From: Syntrophomonadaceae bacterium
GTDB lineage: Bacteria > Bacillota > Dethiobacteria > DTU022
Length of the DNA stretch: 48,945 bases
Direction: 5' to 3'
Assembly (NCBI GenBank): GCA_003567725.1
Contig: PWYU01000011.1
Coordinates: forward strand, 1 to 48,945
The position numbers were made by a program, and so were the translations under genes. Below are positions 1-8,079 of this stretch, piece after piece; the first letter of the stretch is position 1, and every line of letters starts with the position of its first letter. The notes under the pieces were generated by a model. That model did not search any database. It was not told where the DNA came from and worked only from the letters and a program-made list of their open reading frames with translations.

Positions 1-59
1 AATGAAATGCCTAAAAGAATTGCTAAGATTAATGCTGGAAAATGATTTGTTAATCCCAC
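1..59 (-). CDS. mrpD: Mrp/Mbh antiporter subunit D (MbhH-like), N-terminal fragment
   Basis: Only the first 19 codons lie in the window; the gene runs off the left edge. A GTG start at 59-57 overlaps the TAG stop of the preceding mrpC-like gene, and an AAGGAG sits just upstream inside that gene. The predicted start reads V/M-G-L-T-N-H-F-P-A-L-I-L-A-I-L-L-G-I-S, a hydrophobic N-terminus as expected of a proton-translocating NuoL/M/N-like subunit. The identity rests mainly on gene order: in Mrp and archaeal Mbh clusters the MrpD/MbhH subunit follows MrpC/MbhG. Too little sequence is present to prove the family. Confidence 0.55.
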   Translation of the reverse strand, partial: MGLTNHFPALILAILLGIS

Positions 60-424
60 TACTCCTGGCTCCTTATCAGGCAAATTTCGTCATAATCAAC
101 TGTTCCATAATAACGGTATATTTTAACAATCAGGCTTAAAGCATAAGCTGTAATGCTAACAGCAACAACAATACCGGTAAGCATCAGCGATCCGGGAAGA
201 GGGTTAACATACAAAACTTCATTGGCCGGTGCAGTGACTATGGGGGCTGCTCCCCCGTAAGTATAGCCAATAGCTACAAATAACAAAAATACGGATGTAT
301 CCATAATATTCATGGCTATTACTTTTTTGATCAGGTTTGAATGAGTAAGCATGGTATGCATACCGATAACAAATAGTAAAATTGCTACCATATAATAATA
401 ATTATGGGCAATCTTAATGAGCAT
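59..424 (-). CDS. mrpC: Mrp-type Na+/H+ antiporter subunit C (MbhG-like)
   Basis: Small membrane protein of the NuoK/MrpC family with three hydrophobic segments: an N-terminal one ending in VIGMHTMLTHSNLIKKVIAMN, one at DTSVFLLFVAIGY, and one at MLTGIVVAVSITAYALSLIVK. It is one of the small subunits of the Mrp antiporter core. Position 424 is the first ATG; GTG at 430 and TTG at 448 are in-frame alternatives, the GTG lying nine bases after an AAGGGG. The start overlaps the end of the mrpB-like gene by about ten bases and the stop overlaps the start of the next gene, so translation is probably coupled through the cluster. Confidence 0.85.
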   Translation of the reverse strand: MLIKIAHNYYYMVAILLFVIGMHTMLTHSNLIKKVIAMNIMDTSVFLLFVAIGYTYGGAAPIVTAPANEVLYVNPLPGSLMLTGIVVAVSITAYALSLIVKIYRYYGTVDYDEICLIRSQE

Positions 425-857
425 CTCCACTTTTATCTTCCCCTTCAATAATGTTATAAAACAAGGTTACAATAGTACTTGCCACTTTAACACCTAAAAA
501 AGCCGTGATAATAAATATTGCTCCGGCGCTAAAGAGTTCTCCGGCTTCACCCAGCGGGAATCCAGCTGACTGGTTAGCTAAAAAATTAGCCCCCAGAGCA
601 ATTGCCACCAGGCCGGTAATGACAAAACCGAGCGCCCCTCCACTTTCCAGAACGGAAGCGGTGTCGTGCGAAATTTGCTTGGCCCCAACTTCCAGGTTAA
701 AAGATAAAGCAACCAGGACAAGGCTGGCTCCAAAGATTGCTCCTCCTGAAAAACCTCCACCCGGCGATATGTGGCCATGAAGAATCACATAGATCCCGTA
801 GACCTGGATAAACGGTGCAACAAGCCTGCTGGTTATGCGAACAATTTGGTTTTCCAG
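414..857 (-). CDS. mrpB: Mrp-type antiporter subunit B (MnhB/MbhF-like), apparent CTG start
   Basis: MnhB-domain protein. The segment VILHGHISPGGGFSGGAIF is the family signature, followed by hydrophobic helices. Reading only from the first ATG (788) loses about 23 residues that families of this type have. The open frame continues upstream through APFIQVYGIYVIL to codon CTG at 857-855, which lies nine bases after a perfect GGAGG at about 867-871. An in-frame TAG stands two codons further up, and there is no ATG, GTG or TTG between. With the CTG start the product is 147 residues, close to the usual length of this subunit. The function is as part of the Na+/H+ exchanging membrane complex. ATT two codons after LEN is the other possible start. 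Confidence 0.85.
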   Translation of the reverse strand: MENQIVRITSRLVAPFIQVYGIYVILHGHISPGGGFSGGAIFGASLVLVALSFNLEVGAKQISHDTASVLESGGALGFVITGLVAIALGANFLANQSAGFPLGEAGELFSAGAIFIITAFLGVKVASTIVTLFYNIIEGEDKSGDAH

Positions 858-875
858 GGTTAACTACCTCCTTAA

Positions 876-1211
876 TTAATGCGATTTCAAGGTGGCAATT
901 ACTGCCGCAATGGCCACAAACAGGACTGTTGCTTCACCCAGTGTATCAAATGCGCGGTAATCTATAATAACACTGCTGACGATGTTTACAGCACCGGTAT
1001 CTGCAACCCCTGACTCCATATAACGGGCTGGTAGTTCATTAAAAACCGGGTTATTGGGATCGCCAAAGGGCGGCATTTCCGCCACAGTAAAACTGAAGAA
1101 AAAACCGATCAACCCAACCAGTAAAATAGTAAATACACCGCGGGCTTGAAGCCGCAGCAGGTAACGCATGGCAAAAATAGCTGCGATTATAATAAATAGT
1201 ATATCTTCCAT
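876..1211 (-). CDS. mbhE: MbhE-like subunit (split MrpA C-terminal module)
   Basis: 111-residue membrane protein resembling the MbhE subunit of archaeal membrane-bound hydrogenase, which corresponds to part of the C-terminal region of MrpA. It has an N-terminal helix (LFIIIAAIFAMRYLL), a second at VFTILLVGLIGFFFSFTV, a polar loop with MPPFGDP and NPVFNELPARYME, and a last helix containing YRAFDTLGEATVLFVAIAAV. The DTLGEATVL stretch is the most typical part. It sits between the MbhD-like and MrpB-like genes, exactly as in mbhD-E-F order. A GGAGG stands just upstream of the start. Confidence 0.85.
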   Translation of the reverse strand: MEDILFIIIAAIFAMRYLLRLQARGVFTILLVGLIGFFFSFTVAEMPPFGDPNNPVFNELPARYMESGVADTGAVNIVSSVIIDYRAFDTLGEATVLFVAIAAVIATLKSH

Positions 1212-1236
1212 CTATAATATCCCTCCTGCAGGATAC

Positions 1237-1488
1237 TTATTCAGCTCGCCTGGTTTTACTAATTGCTGCTATCAGTAACAGAGTCGTAACCCCTGTCCCC
1301 AGTGCTGCTTCCACCATGGCTACATCCGGTGAACTGAGCTGCTGCCAGACAATAGCCATAATCAAACCGAAAGAAGCAAAGACAATCACCGCACTAAGCA
1401 TATCTCGAATTTGAGCTACTGCAATAGCGCAGATTACCAGGAATAATAGCAACAAGGCATTTAATACTTCAGTTAGCACTCCTGTCAT
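1237..1488 (-). CDS. mbhD: MbhD-like subunit (DUF4040; split MrpA C-terminal module)
   Basis: 83-residue membrane protein of the MbhD/DUF4040 family, homologous to another piece of the MrpA C-terminus. Helices are seen around LNALLLLFLVICAIAVAQI, LSAVIVFASFGLIMAIVWQQL and ALGTGVTTLLLIAAI; the DVAMVEAALGTG stretch is characteristic. The start at ATG 1488 is chosen because TAGGAG lies eight bases upstream; a TTG six codons earlier would bury that site inside the gene. The start overlaps the end of the mrpG-like gene by 20 bases. Having MbhD and MbhE as separate genes rather than a fused MrpA resembles Mbh/Mbs clusters. Confidence 0.85.
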   Translation of the reverse strand: MTGVLTEVLNALLLLFLVICAIAVAQIRDMLSAVIVFASFGLIMAIVWQQLSSPDVAMVEAALGTGVTTLLLIAAISKTRRAE

Positions 1489-1813
1489 CGGATTCACTCC
1501 TACCAATAATGGGTTTAATTCCAGTTATATAAGCAGCCCTGGCTATAACATGAGCAGCAGTCGGGTTGGTAATTAATATAAATATAATAAGCAGGGCTAA
1601 CCTGATCGCAACAGCAAGCTCGCTTTGTAAAGCAAGAGATAATAAAACCAGACCGGCTCCCAGGGTATCGCATTTGGTTGTGGCATGAAGACGATTATAG
1701 ACATCCGGCAAACGCAGCAACCCAACAGTTGCGACAGTCAGGAAAAATATCCCTATAATGAAAGATATTATTGATGCAATATACAATATAGTAGCAAGCA
1801 CAGTATCGATCAA
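1469..1813 (-). CDS. mrpG: Mrp-type antiporter subunit G (MbhC-like)
   Basis: MrpG/PhaG family membrane protein of 114 residues. After an N-terminal helix (ASIISFIIGIFFLTVATVGLL) comes the family motif LLRLPDVYNRLHATTKCDTLGAGLVLLSLAL, then a third helix ending in LIIFILITNPTAAHVIARAAY. The LPDVYNRLHA and TNPTAAH elements are typical. It is a small subunit of the multi-subunit cation/proton antiporter. It overlaps the mrpF-like gene by four bases at its start and the MbhD-like gene at its end. Confidence 0.92.
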   Translation of the reverse strand: MIDTVLATILYIASIISFIIGIFFLTVATVGLLRLPDVYNRLHATTKCDTLGAGLVLLSLALQSELAVAIRLALLIIFILITNPTAAHVIARAAYITGIKPIIGRSESDDRSAN

Positions 1814-2094
1814 TCCAGTGCTCCTTTCTCCAAATACTTGGCTACACCAATAGTGGTAATAAAGCCCATTAAGGCATAAACCATAGCAATATCGAGAAAA
1901 TAAACCTGCTCATAGATTCGAGCAATTAATGTAATAATAATCAAAGTATAGGTGGTAATGATATTGATTGCTACTACTCGATCCGGAGCTGTCGGGCCGG
2001 CCACAGCCCTGAACATGGAAAGGAAAATCATTAGCATTACCAGGATTGCTCCAATGGCATATAGATAACTAAGAATAAGTTCATAAATCATCAT
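1810..2094 (-). CDS. mrpF: Mrp-type antiporter subunit F (MbhB-like)
   Basis: MrpF/PhaF family, 94 residues, three predicted helices: LYAIGAILVMLMIFLSMFRAV, IITTYTLIIITLIARIY, and AMVYALMGFITTIGVAKYL. The PTAPDRVVAIN segment between helices 1 and 2 is the family signature. The start overlaps the mrpE-like stop (ATG/TAA share a base), which suggests coupled translation. Role: small subunit of the Na+/H+ exchanging membrane complex. Confidence 0.92.
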   Translation of the reverse strand: MMIYELILSYLYAIGAILVMLMIFLSMFRAVAGPTAPDRVVAINIITTYTLIIITLIARIYEQVYFLDIAMVYALMGFITTIGVAKYLEKGALD

Positions 2095-2585
2095 TAATCA
2101 CGCTCCATATGCTTTAGCCTGCTTATGGGGTGCCACTCAGTGATAGCTTCGCCGCTTTCTATTGTTAAAGCATGAACCAGAAAGTCTTTTTCGTCTGCTA
2201 GAACTGTTAAAGTTCCCGGGCAAAGAGTAATAGAATTGCCAAGAAGCACCCGGCTGGCCATGCTTTCGATTTCCACTCGCATTGAAACCATATTAGGGAC
2301 AACCGGCATCTTTGGATGCAAAACAATATAGGCAACCTGAAAATTAGCAATAAAAATGTCCCTGAGCAGTTTTAAAAAGTAGCCTATTAACCATAAAACA
2401 TTTTTTATGGTTACCGGCGGCCTATCTTCAGCAGTGATAATCAGATTACGGTTAAAAAATACTACAAAAACCGAAGCGGCGAAACCGACCGCCATCTGCG
2501 GCCAGTGAAAATCACCGCTTATTGCCACCCAGAAAACGAACAGGACCAGGGTTATACCAATATAATTTAACCATTTCTTGTCCAC
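2094..2585 (-). CDS. mrpE: Mrp-type antiporter subunit E (MbhA-like)
   Basis: MrpE family, 163 residues. Hydrophobic N-terminus (IGITLVLFVFWVAISGDF), a second helix, an amphipathic linker, then a cytosolic domain with SRVLLGNSITLCPGTLTVLAD, the conserved MrpE core. It is the first gene of the Mrp-like block, starting with GTG at 2585 after a weak GGGTGG. It begins 83 bases after the rnfB stop with no hairpin terminator visible between them, so read-through from the rnf operon is plausible. Confidence 0.9.
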   Translation of the reverse strand: MDKKWLNYIGITLVLFVFWVAISGDFHWPQMAVGFAASVFVVFFNRNLIITAEDRPPVTIKNVLWLIGYFLKLLRDIFIANFQVAYIVLHPKMPVVPNMVSMRVEIESMASRVLLGNSITLCPGTLTVLADEKDFLVHALTIESGEAITEWHPISRLKHMERD

Positions 2586-2668
2586 CGTAATCAGCCACCC
2601 AAATAGTTATTGTTCAAAACTGTGCATAATAATTATTTCACATGCACCACTAATTAAGATTAATCAAC

Positions 2669-3550
2669 TTATTGCCCGCCGCCAGCAGATGATGCAGTTG
2701 AAGCTGGCTGCTGTTCAAGTTCGCTCAGATCTTTAGGTATAACCGTACGCGGAAAAATTGTTCCAGGAGGACAAACCGGCACACATTCGCCACAATCATT
2801 GCATTTGTCAAGATCGATTACAGCCAGTTTATCATCCATGGTGATCGCTTCTTCGGGGCAGGCTTTGACACATGCTTTACAGGCAATGCAACCAACCGAA
2901 CAAGCCTTGGAAACAGTTTTACCTCTCTCATGGGAACGACACAAAACCAGATGACCCTGGTTGGAACGGCGGGGAAGGGTTTCCAGCAAGTCCCGCGGGC
3001 AAGCGGTAACACAAAGCCCACATCCGGTGCAGGCTTCCTGATCAACAACCGGTAATCCATGCGGGCCAATATCGATTGCTTCAAAAGGACAGGCCCGAAC
3101 ACAATTGCCAAGCCCCAGACAACCGTAACCACAGGCTTTAAAGCCTCCATTCATTCTTCCGGCAACAGCGCAATCCTCTACACCTTCGTAGACAAATAAG
3201 TCAGCTGCTTTCTCATTATCGCCGATACAAAAAACAGTTGCTACAAGCGGTTCTGTTTCCGCAATTTCTAATCCAAGCTCTTTAGCCAGGGCATTAGCGG
3301 TGTTAGTTCCACCGGGGATACATCCGGCCGGATCAGTTTCACCCCTGGTTACAGCTTCGGCAAATTGCGCGCAACCGGCATACCCGCAAGCGCCGCAGTT
3401 TGCTCCGGGTAGAACCTCTTTTACTTTCTCTACCCGGGGATCAACCTTAACAGCAAATACCCTGGCCGCCATGGATAGAAGAAGCCCAAAAAGCAGGCCA
3501 ATTAACCCCAGGGCTACTATTGCATTTATTATTTGCACAACCAAATTCAC
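2669..3550 (-). CDS. rnfB: Rnf complex subunit B (multi-[4Fe-4S] ferredoxin-like)
   Basis: 293-residue electron-entry subunit of the ion-pumping ferredoxin:NAD+ oxidoreductase. Residues 1-30 form one membrane helix. The Fe-S domain follows with NCGACGYAGCAQFA, then four ferredoxin-type Cys motifs: the clusters around CGYGCLGLGNCVRACP, CTGCGLCVTACP, CIACKACVKACP and CNDCGECVPVCP. The long, cluster-rich form resembles the Clostridia-type RnfB rather than the shorter proteobacterial one. It is the last rnf gene in the order C-D-G-E-A-B. The tail after the last cluster is Ser/Gly rich. Confidence 0.96.
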   Translation of the reverse strand: MNLVVQIINAIVALGLIGLLFGLLLSMAARVFAVKVDPRVEKVKEVLPGANCGACGYAGCAQFAEAVTRGETDPAGCIPGGTNTANALAKELGLEIAETEPLVATVFCIGDNEKAADLFVYEGVEDCAVAGRMNGGFKACGYGCLGLGNCVRACPFEAIDIGPHGLPVVDQEACTGCGLCVTACPRDLLETLPRRSNQGHLVLCRSHERGKTVSKACSVGCIACKACVKACPEEAITMDDKLAVIDLDKCNDCGECVPVCPPGTIFPRTVIPKDLSELEQQPASTASSAGGGQ

Positions 3551-3601
3551 CTCATCTAGATTAGTAAATCTGTCATTTCAGTTATATCAAAATATAGCCT
3601 T

Positions 3602-4183
3602 CTATAAAGTAAGCATGCCCCTAAAGCCTTGAAAAGCCAGAGACAAAATGCCCGCTGTTATTAAAGTAACCGCCGAGCCCTGCAACGCTTCAGGAATATT
3701 TGCCATCTCCAGACGTTCTCTTATTCCAGCCATAATAACAAGGGCCAAAGAAAAACCAATTGAAGCGGCAATACCAAAGACCACTGCTTCGATAAAAGCA
3801 AATTCTTCCCGAACAGCCAGTAATGCCACAGCCATAATGGCACAGTTAGTTGTGATTAGAGGCAAAAAAATCCCCAGGCCCTGATACAGGGTAGGACTAA
3901 TCTTGCGCAATGAAGTTTCCACCAGTTGAACGAGAGAAGCAATAACCAGTATAAAGGTAACAATTTGCAAATATTCAAGGTTAAAAGGCACAAGAACAAA
4001 TGAATATAGCAGCCATGTCACAAGTGTGGCCATGGTCATTACAAATACTACCGCCATACTCATGCCAATAGCCGTTTCCATCTTTCTTGAGACGCCAAGA
4101 AAAGGGCAGATTCCGAAGAAGCGCTGTAGCACAAAGTTATCAACCAGGATATAAATAAATATTATCGATAACAGTCTTTCCAT
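3602..4183 (-). CDS. rnfA: Rnf complex membrane subunit A
   Basis: 193-residue integral membrane subunit of the RnfA/NqrE family with six predicted helices. The N-terminal stretch VDNFVLQRFFGICPFLGVSRK contains the conserved Cys that in this family helps bind an Fe-S centre shared with RnfE; LITTNCAIMAVAL carries the second conserved Cys. Lies 69 bases after rnfE and 51 before rnfB. A GGAGG precedes the start. Confidence 0.96.
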   Translation of the reverse strand: MERLLSIIFIYILVDNFVLQRFFGICPFLGVSRKMETAIGMSMAVVFVMTMATLVTWLLYSFVLVPFNLEYLQIVTFILVIASLVQLVETSLRKISPTLYQGLGIFLPLITTNCAIMAVALLAVREEFAFIEAVVFGIAASIGFSLALVIMAGIRERLEMANIPEALQGSAVTLITAGILSLAFQGFRGMLTL

Positions 4184-4252
4184 TTAAACCTCCTGCCACC
4201 ATTATTTCTATGTTCCACTTTCATAATTCTTTTACCTGCAAAACAGAGATTA

Positions 4253-4879
4253 TTATATATGAAACTTCTTAAATAAAACATTGACCAGTCCTAGCAAAAG
4301 TCCAAGAGCTATAAAAGCACCAGGTGGTTGTCCAAACAAGCCCATGGGTTCAAAATTTTCACCAAAGAGAATAATCGCGCTTTCCGGATCGGGTCCCATC
4401 ACCGTTCCCTGCCCCAAAACTTCACGGACCAGAGCCAGAACCCCGAGAGCCAGGGTGAAACCGATACCAACGCCAACTCCATCAACCAGCGATCTCAGGA
4501 TAGGCTTTTTGCTGGCAAAAGCCTCAGCCCGTCCCAGGATAACACAGTTCACAACAATTAAAGGGACAAATACTCCAAGAGCTTCATATAGCACCGGTTG
4601 AAAAGCCTGCAACATCATTTCTATAATTGTAACGAAAGTAGCAATTATTACAATAAAACAGGGTATCCTAACCTGGGGCGGTATAAAATTTTTAAGGCTG
4701 GCAATAACTACATTAGAAGCAATCAAGACTGCCGTTGATGCCAGGCCCATGCCCACTCCATTTACCAAATAACCGGTCACCCCCAGAACCGGGCACATGC
4801 CCAGGAGCAAGCGAAAAACAGGGTTTTCTTTTATTATCCCCCTGGAAAAATCTTTAAGATAAGAATTATCTTCAGCCAT
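4253..4879 (-). CDS. rnfE: Rnf complex membrane subunit E
   Basis: 208-residue subunit of the RnfE/NqrD family, paralogous to RnfA. FRLLLGMCPVLGVTGYLVNG and VPLIVVNCVILGRAEAFA carry the two conserved Cys; about six helices. The GFTLALGVLALVREVLG segment is typical. Its ATG overlaps the rnfG stop by one base. RnfA and RnfE form the central membrane pair through which electrons cross. Confidence 0.96.
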   Translation of the reverse strand: MAEDNSYLKDFSRGIIKENPVFRLLLGMCPVLGVTGYLVNGVGMGLASTAVLIASNVVIASLKNFIPPQVRIPCFIVIIATFVTIIEMMLQAFQPVLYEALGVFVPLIVVNCVILGRAEAFASKKPILRSLVDGVGVGIGFTLALGVLALVREVLGQGTVMGPDPESAIILFGENFEPMGLFGQPPGAFIALGLLLGLVNVLFKKFHI

Positions 4880-5724
4880 CAGTTATTATCACCCCCGCCA
4901 GTGTCTTCCGGAGCGCCTTCCAAAGCTTTTTCTACTGCAGCCACTATTCTTTCAGCGCTTAAGGTTGCCCCGGTCTGGACATCTACATTGAGGCTTTGCT
5001 CTTCAATAATCTTTTCGGGAATCTTTGGATAAGCATCCACATAATAAGCTTCGGTTTCATTATGCTCTAAAACCTCGATACTGTTAATTCTTCCGTCCTT
5101 AAATTCTACTTCAACCTTGAGGGGGCCATAAGTGCCTTCAACACTGCCCCTGTATATTCCATCAGAAATATCTTCCAAACCCAGAACTTGCCTTTCTTTA
5201 TCCAGGAAATTTTCACCAATTTCAGTGACAGTGCGCCTGATCGAGCCGATCATCGCTCCGGTGCTTAAAGTAGCCCCGGAAACCACATCAACATCTTCAC
5301 CGTCACTAATGGGATCTTCAAAGCTTTTTCCGATGAATTGTTCCTGGAAGTTGTCTGTCGTTATCACATCGCCAATGCCCGGAGTTTCAGAATGGGATAC
5401 AATTACGATTCCAATTATCTCTGCGCTGCTGTCAACTGCCAGGTTGTATGTAATTGTTCCGTCGTAGCCCTGGGTTTTTGCCGTAGCCATAACCCCGAGT
5501 TTATCTCCGGTTTCATCGAAAATCAGATCATAGCGATGATCGCCTGTTTCTTCTGTCTCATATTCATCAATATCCGGAAAAAATCTTTCCAGCGCCTCCA
5601 GAAAGTCCCGCTGTTCCCTTTCCCGGATTACCGGCTCGGTAGTATTATGCACCCCGGTTAGAAGGACAGCGGAAACAATAGCAACTACTGCTAACGTAAA
5701 AGATAAGCGTAAAACATCACGCAC
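4879..5724 (-). CDS. rnfG: Rnf complex subunit G with two FMN-binding domains
   Basis: RnfG anchors covalent FMN on the outer face of the membrane. One N-terminal helix (residues 7-24) precedes the extracytoplasmic part. The first FMN-binding domain (about 80-170) ends with SGAT at 149-152, where the Thr is the expected flavin attachment residue. A second domain (about 195-268) has TGAT at 251-254. At 281 residues the protein is longer than common single-domain RnfG proteins (about 180-220), and the extra length is this second domain. The start overlaps the end of rnfD by eight bases. Confidence 0.95.
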   Translation of the reverse strand: MRDVLRLSFTLAVVAIVSAVLLTGVHNTTEPVIREREQRDFLEALERFFPDIDEYETEETGDHRYDLIFDETGDKLGVMATAKTQGYDGTITYNLAVDSSAEIIGIVIVSHSETPGIGDVITTDNFQEQFIGKSFEDPISDGEDVDVVSGATLSTGAMIGSIRRTVTEIGENFLDKERQVLGLEDISDGIYRGSVEGTYGPLKVEVEFKDGRINSIEVLEHNETEAYYVDAYPKIPEKIIEEQSLNVDVQTGATLSAERIVAAVEKALEGAPEDTGGGDNN

Positions 5725-6691
5725 TTTTTTTCACCCCCCCGAACCTTTGAGGAATAGTAAAATTATCTATGATGGGAGTAAAGGCATTCATTAGCAAAAT
5801 CCCAAAGGTAACCCCTTCCGGCAAAGCTCCCCACAATCTAATTAACATCGTTATAAGGCCACAACCAATCCCAAAAATAAGGCGGCCGCCAGGGGTAACA
5901 GGAGTTGTAACAAAATCGGTAGCCATATAAATCGCTCCTATCATAACCCCACCTGCTAAAACATGGAATAAACCGGTCATATAAATATTACCATAAAACC
6001 CTCCCCCAAAGAGCACCCCTATGACAAAGACAGTGCCTATAAAACCTCCCGGGATCCTGAGGTCAATGTGCCCTTTATAAACCAGCCAGACCCCTCCAAT
6101 TAAAAGGGCCAGGGCAGAAGTTTCACCAAGACTGCCGGCAATATTACCGATAAATAATTCCGGCAGGCTAAAAGTTACCGCTTTTTCTGGAGCAGCAAGA
6201 ACGGTAGCTCCGGTAACTACAGAAATATCATAGCCAAAAGCAAAAGGCTGGGGAGAAGGCCAGATATCGCCGGCCATATGCCCGCCCCAGGAAACAACCA
6301 GAATAGCCCGTCCGACCAAAGCCGGATTAAAGATATTGTAACCAATCCCGCCAAATACCTGTTTACCTACAACAATAGCGGAAACAGATCCGACAATCAC
6401 CAGCCACCAGGGCACTGTCGCAGGAAGAATAAGAGCTAGCAGTAAACCGGTAACCGCTGCACTGCCATCGCTGAATATATCACGCTTTCGCCGCCAAATG
6501 GCCTCTGTCAGCATGGCTGCAGCAACAGCGATAATAATTGTTAATAAAGCCCTGTAACCAAAGAGAAACACTGCCATTAAAGCAGCAGGGAAAAGGGCTA
6601 TCATTACATCTATCATCACACTTTGAATCGTTTCTACTGAACGGATATGTGGTGATGATGATACTATTAATTTACCGTTTATATTCATCAC
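5717..6691 (-). CDS. rnfD: Rnf complex membrane subunit D
   Basis: 324-residue RnfD/NqrB family protein with about nine to ten helices. The N-terminal SSSPHIRS and the FSDGSAAVTGLLLALILP segment are conserved in the family. TGAT at 160-163 marks the likely covalent FMN site (Thr163). GKQVFGGIGYNIFNPALVGRA and YMATDFVTTPVTPGGR are further signatures. It is the second rnf gene, 21 bases after rnfC, and overlaps rnfG. Confidence 0.96.
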   Translation of the reverse strand: MMNINGKLIVSSSPHIRSVETIQSVMIDVMIALFPAALMAVFLFGYRALLTIIIAVAAAMLTEAIWRRKRDIFSDGSAAVTGLLLALILPATVPWWLVIVGSVSAIVVGKQVFGGIGYNIFNPALVGRAILVVSWGGHMAGDIWPSPQPFAFGYDISVVTGATVLAAPEKAVTFSLPELFIGNIAGSLGETSALALLIGGVWLVYKGHIDLRIPGGFIGTVFVIGVLFGGGFYGNIYMTGLFHVLAGGVMIGAIYMATDFVTTPVTPGGRLIFGIGCGLITMLIRLWGALPEGVTFGILLMNAFTPIIDNFTIPQRFGGVKKSA

Positions 6692-6712
6692 TTCCTTTCA
6701 AAGGCGGCAGGG

Positions 6713-8047
6713 TTAACTTTTTTTACTTTTCATTATTTCGTTTTTGCCAATTCTAATCCATTGCACTAGCGGGATTTTAGAAGGGCAGATATAAGAACAG
6801 CAACCACATTCGAAACAATCAAGGCCATATAATTTTTCTGCCCGCTTAAAATCGCCATGTTCAGCAGCCTTGGCTATTGAAGTAGGCATCAGGCTCATCG
6901 GGCAAACAGATACACATTTGGCACACCTGATGCAGGGGCTGCTTTCTGACAGGGAGACGTCTTCGTCGGTCAGGGCCAAAATGCCTGAGGTTCCTTTAAT
7001 GATCGGAATATCAGTGTTTGGCTGAGCCAACCCCATCATCGGGCCTCCCATCAACAGTTTCACCGTAGTTTCCTTCAACCCGCCGCAGTATTCAAGCACC
7101 TCCGAAGCCAGTGTGCCAAGCCTGACCTGAAGATTAGCCGGTTCATTAACCCCTAACCCGGTAACGGTCAAAATTCTTTCTACAAGTGGCTTACCTTCCC
7201 GGATAGCCTGCGTTATTGCTACTGCAGTACCAACATTATGGTTAACCACTCCTACCTCCATGGGCAGTTCACCGGCTGGAACAATTCTCCCGGTAGTAAC
7301 ATTAATTAGCATTTTTTCAGCACCCTGGGGATATTTTGTAGGAAGAGAGCACACCCTGATATTTTCCTCTTCCGCTACCAGGCTCTCCATCACCTTTTGT
7401 GCATCAGGTTTATTATTTTCAATGCCAATAATGCCTTCAGCAGCCCCCAGCGCTTTGATCATTGTTTTCAAACCAAAAATAATTTCTTCCGATTTTTCAA
7501 GCATTACCCTATGATCAGCAGTTAAGTACGGTTCACACTCGGCGCCGTTTATGATCACCACATCTATCGGTTTTCCTTCAGGAGGTGAAAGCTTAACATG
7601 AGCGGGGAAAGTTGCCCCTCCAAGGCCTACAATACCTGCCTCGCGGACTACTTTTCTAATATCATCGGGAGATAGGTCTTCCAGATTGCCGGCCGGCTTA
7701 ATATTATCGGCCCATTCATCCTTTCCGTCAGGCTCTATGGTAACCGCAGTGATTTTCATGCCCAGGGGGTGGTTGTAAGGCCCAATGTCAACTACTGTTC
7801 CCGAAGTTGGAGCATGGACGGGTGCAGATACAAAACCCTTATTATCTCCTAATTTTTGGCCTGCTTTAACAGAACAACCCTTTTCTATTTTTTCAACATC
7901 GGCCAAAAGCTCGCAGGGAGCTCCAATATGCTGCTGCATCGGTACAACAACTTTGCCTGGCAAAGGCATTTTAACAATGGCCAGACTTGATGTCATTTCT
8001 TTATAATCTTCAGGATGTACTCCTCCTTTAAAAGACGACTGGGCCAT
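6713..8047 (-). CDS. rnfC: Rnf complex NADH-side subunit C
   Basis: Peripheral subunit that passes electrons from ferredoxin to NAD+. An N-terminal RnfC barrel-like region (roughly residues 25-110, with APVHAPTSGTVVDIG) is followed by the Nqo1-like NAD(H)/FMN domain containing GLGGATFPAHVKL and NGAECEPYLTADHR. An SLBB-like region comes next, then two [4Fe-4S] motifs CIRCAKCVSVCP and CFECGCCSYICPS. ATG 8047 is preferred over the in-frame GTG at 8059 because AAAGGG lies 11 bases before it. It is the first gene of the rnf operon. Confidence 0.95.
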   Translation of the reverse strand: MAQSSFKGGVHPEDYKEMTSSLAIVKMPLPGKVVVPMQQHIGAPCELLADVEKIEKGCSVKAGQKLGDNKGFVSAPVHAPTSGTVVDIGPYNHPLGMKITAVTIEPDGKDEWADNIKPAGNLEDLSPDDIRKVVREAGIVGLGGATFPAHVKLSPPEGKPIDVVIINGAECEPYLTADHRVMLEKSEEIIFGLKTMIKALGAAEGIIGIENNKPDAQKVMESLVAEEENIRVCSLPTKYPQGAEKMLINVTTGRIVPAGELPMEVGVVNHNVGTAVAITQAIREGKPLVERILTVTGLGVNEPANLQVRLGTLASEVLEYCGGLKETTVKLLMGGPMMGLAQPNTDIPIIKGTSGILALTDEDVSLSESSPCIRCAKCVSVCPMSLMPTSIAKAAEHGDFKRAEKLYGLDCFECGCCSYICPSKIPLVQWIRIGKNEIMKSKKS

Positions 8048-8064
8048 GTGTGGTTTCACCCTTT

Positions 8065-8079
8065 CAGTAATAATTACTG
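8065..8079. promoter_or_regulatory. 15-bp palindrome just upstream of rnfC (candidate operator)
   Basis: CAGTAATAATTACTG is a perfect inverted repeat (7-bp arms, one central base) ending 18 bases before the rnfC ATG and touching its AAAGGG ribosome site. It could be a repressor operator or a small RNA stem that affects initiation. No regulator is recognised. The promoter itself is unclear; an AT-rich stretch around 8100-8135 on the minus strand is the likely region. Confidence 0.4.
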
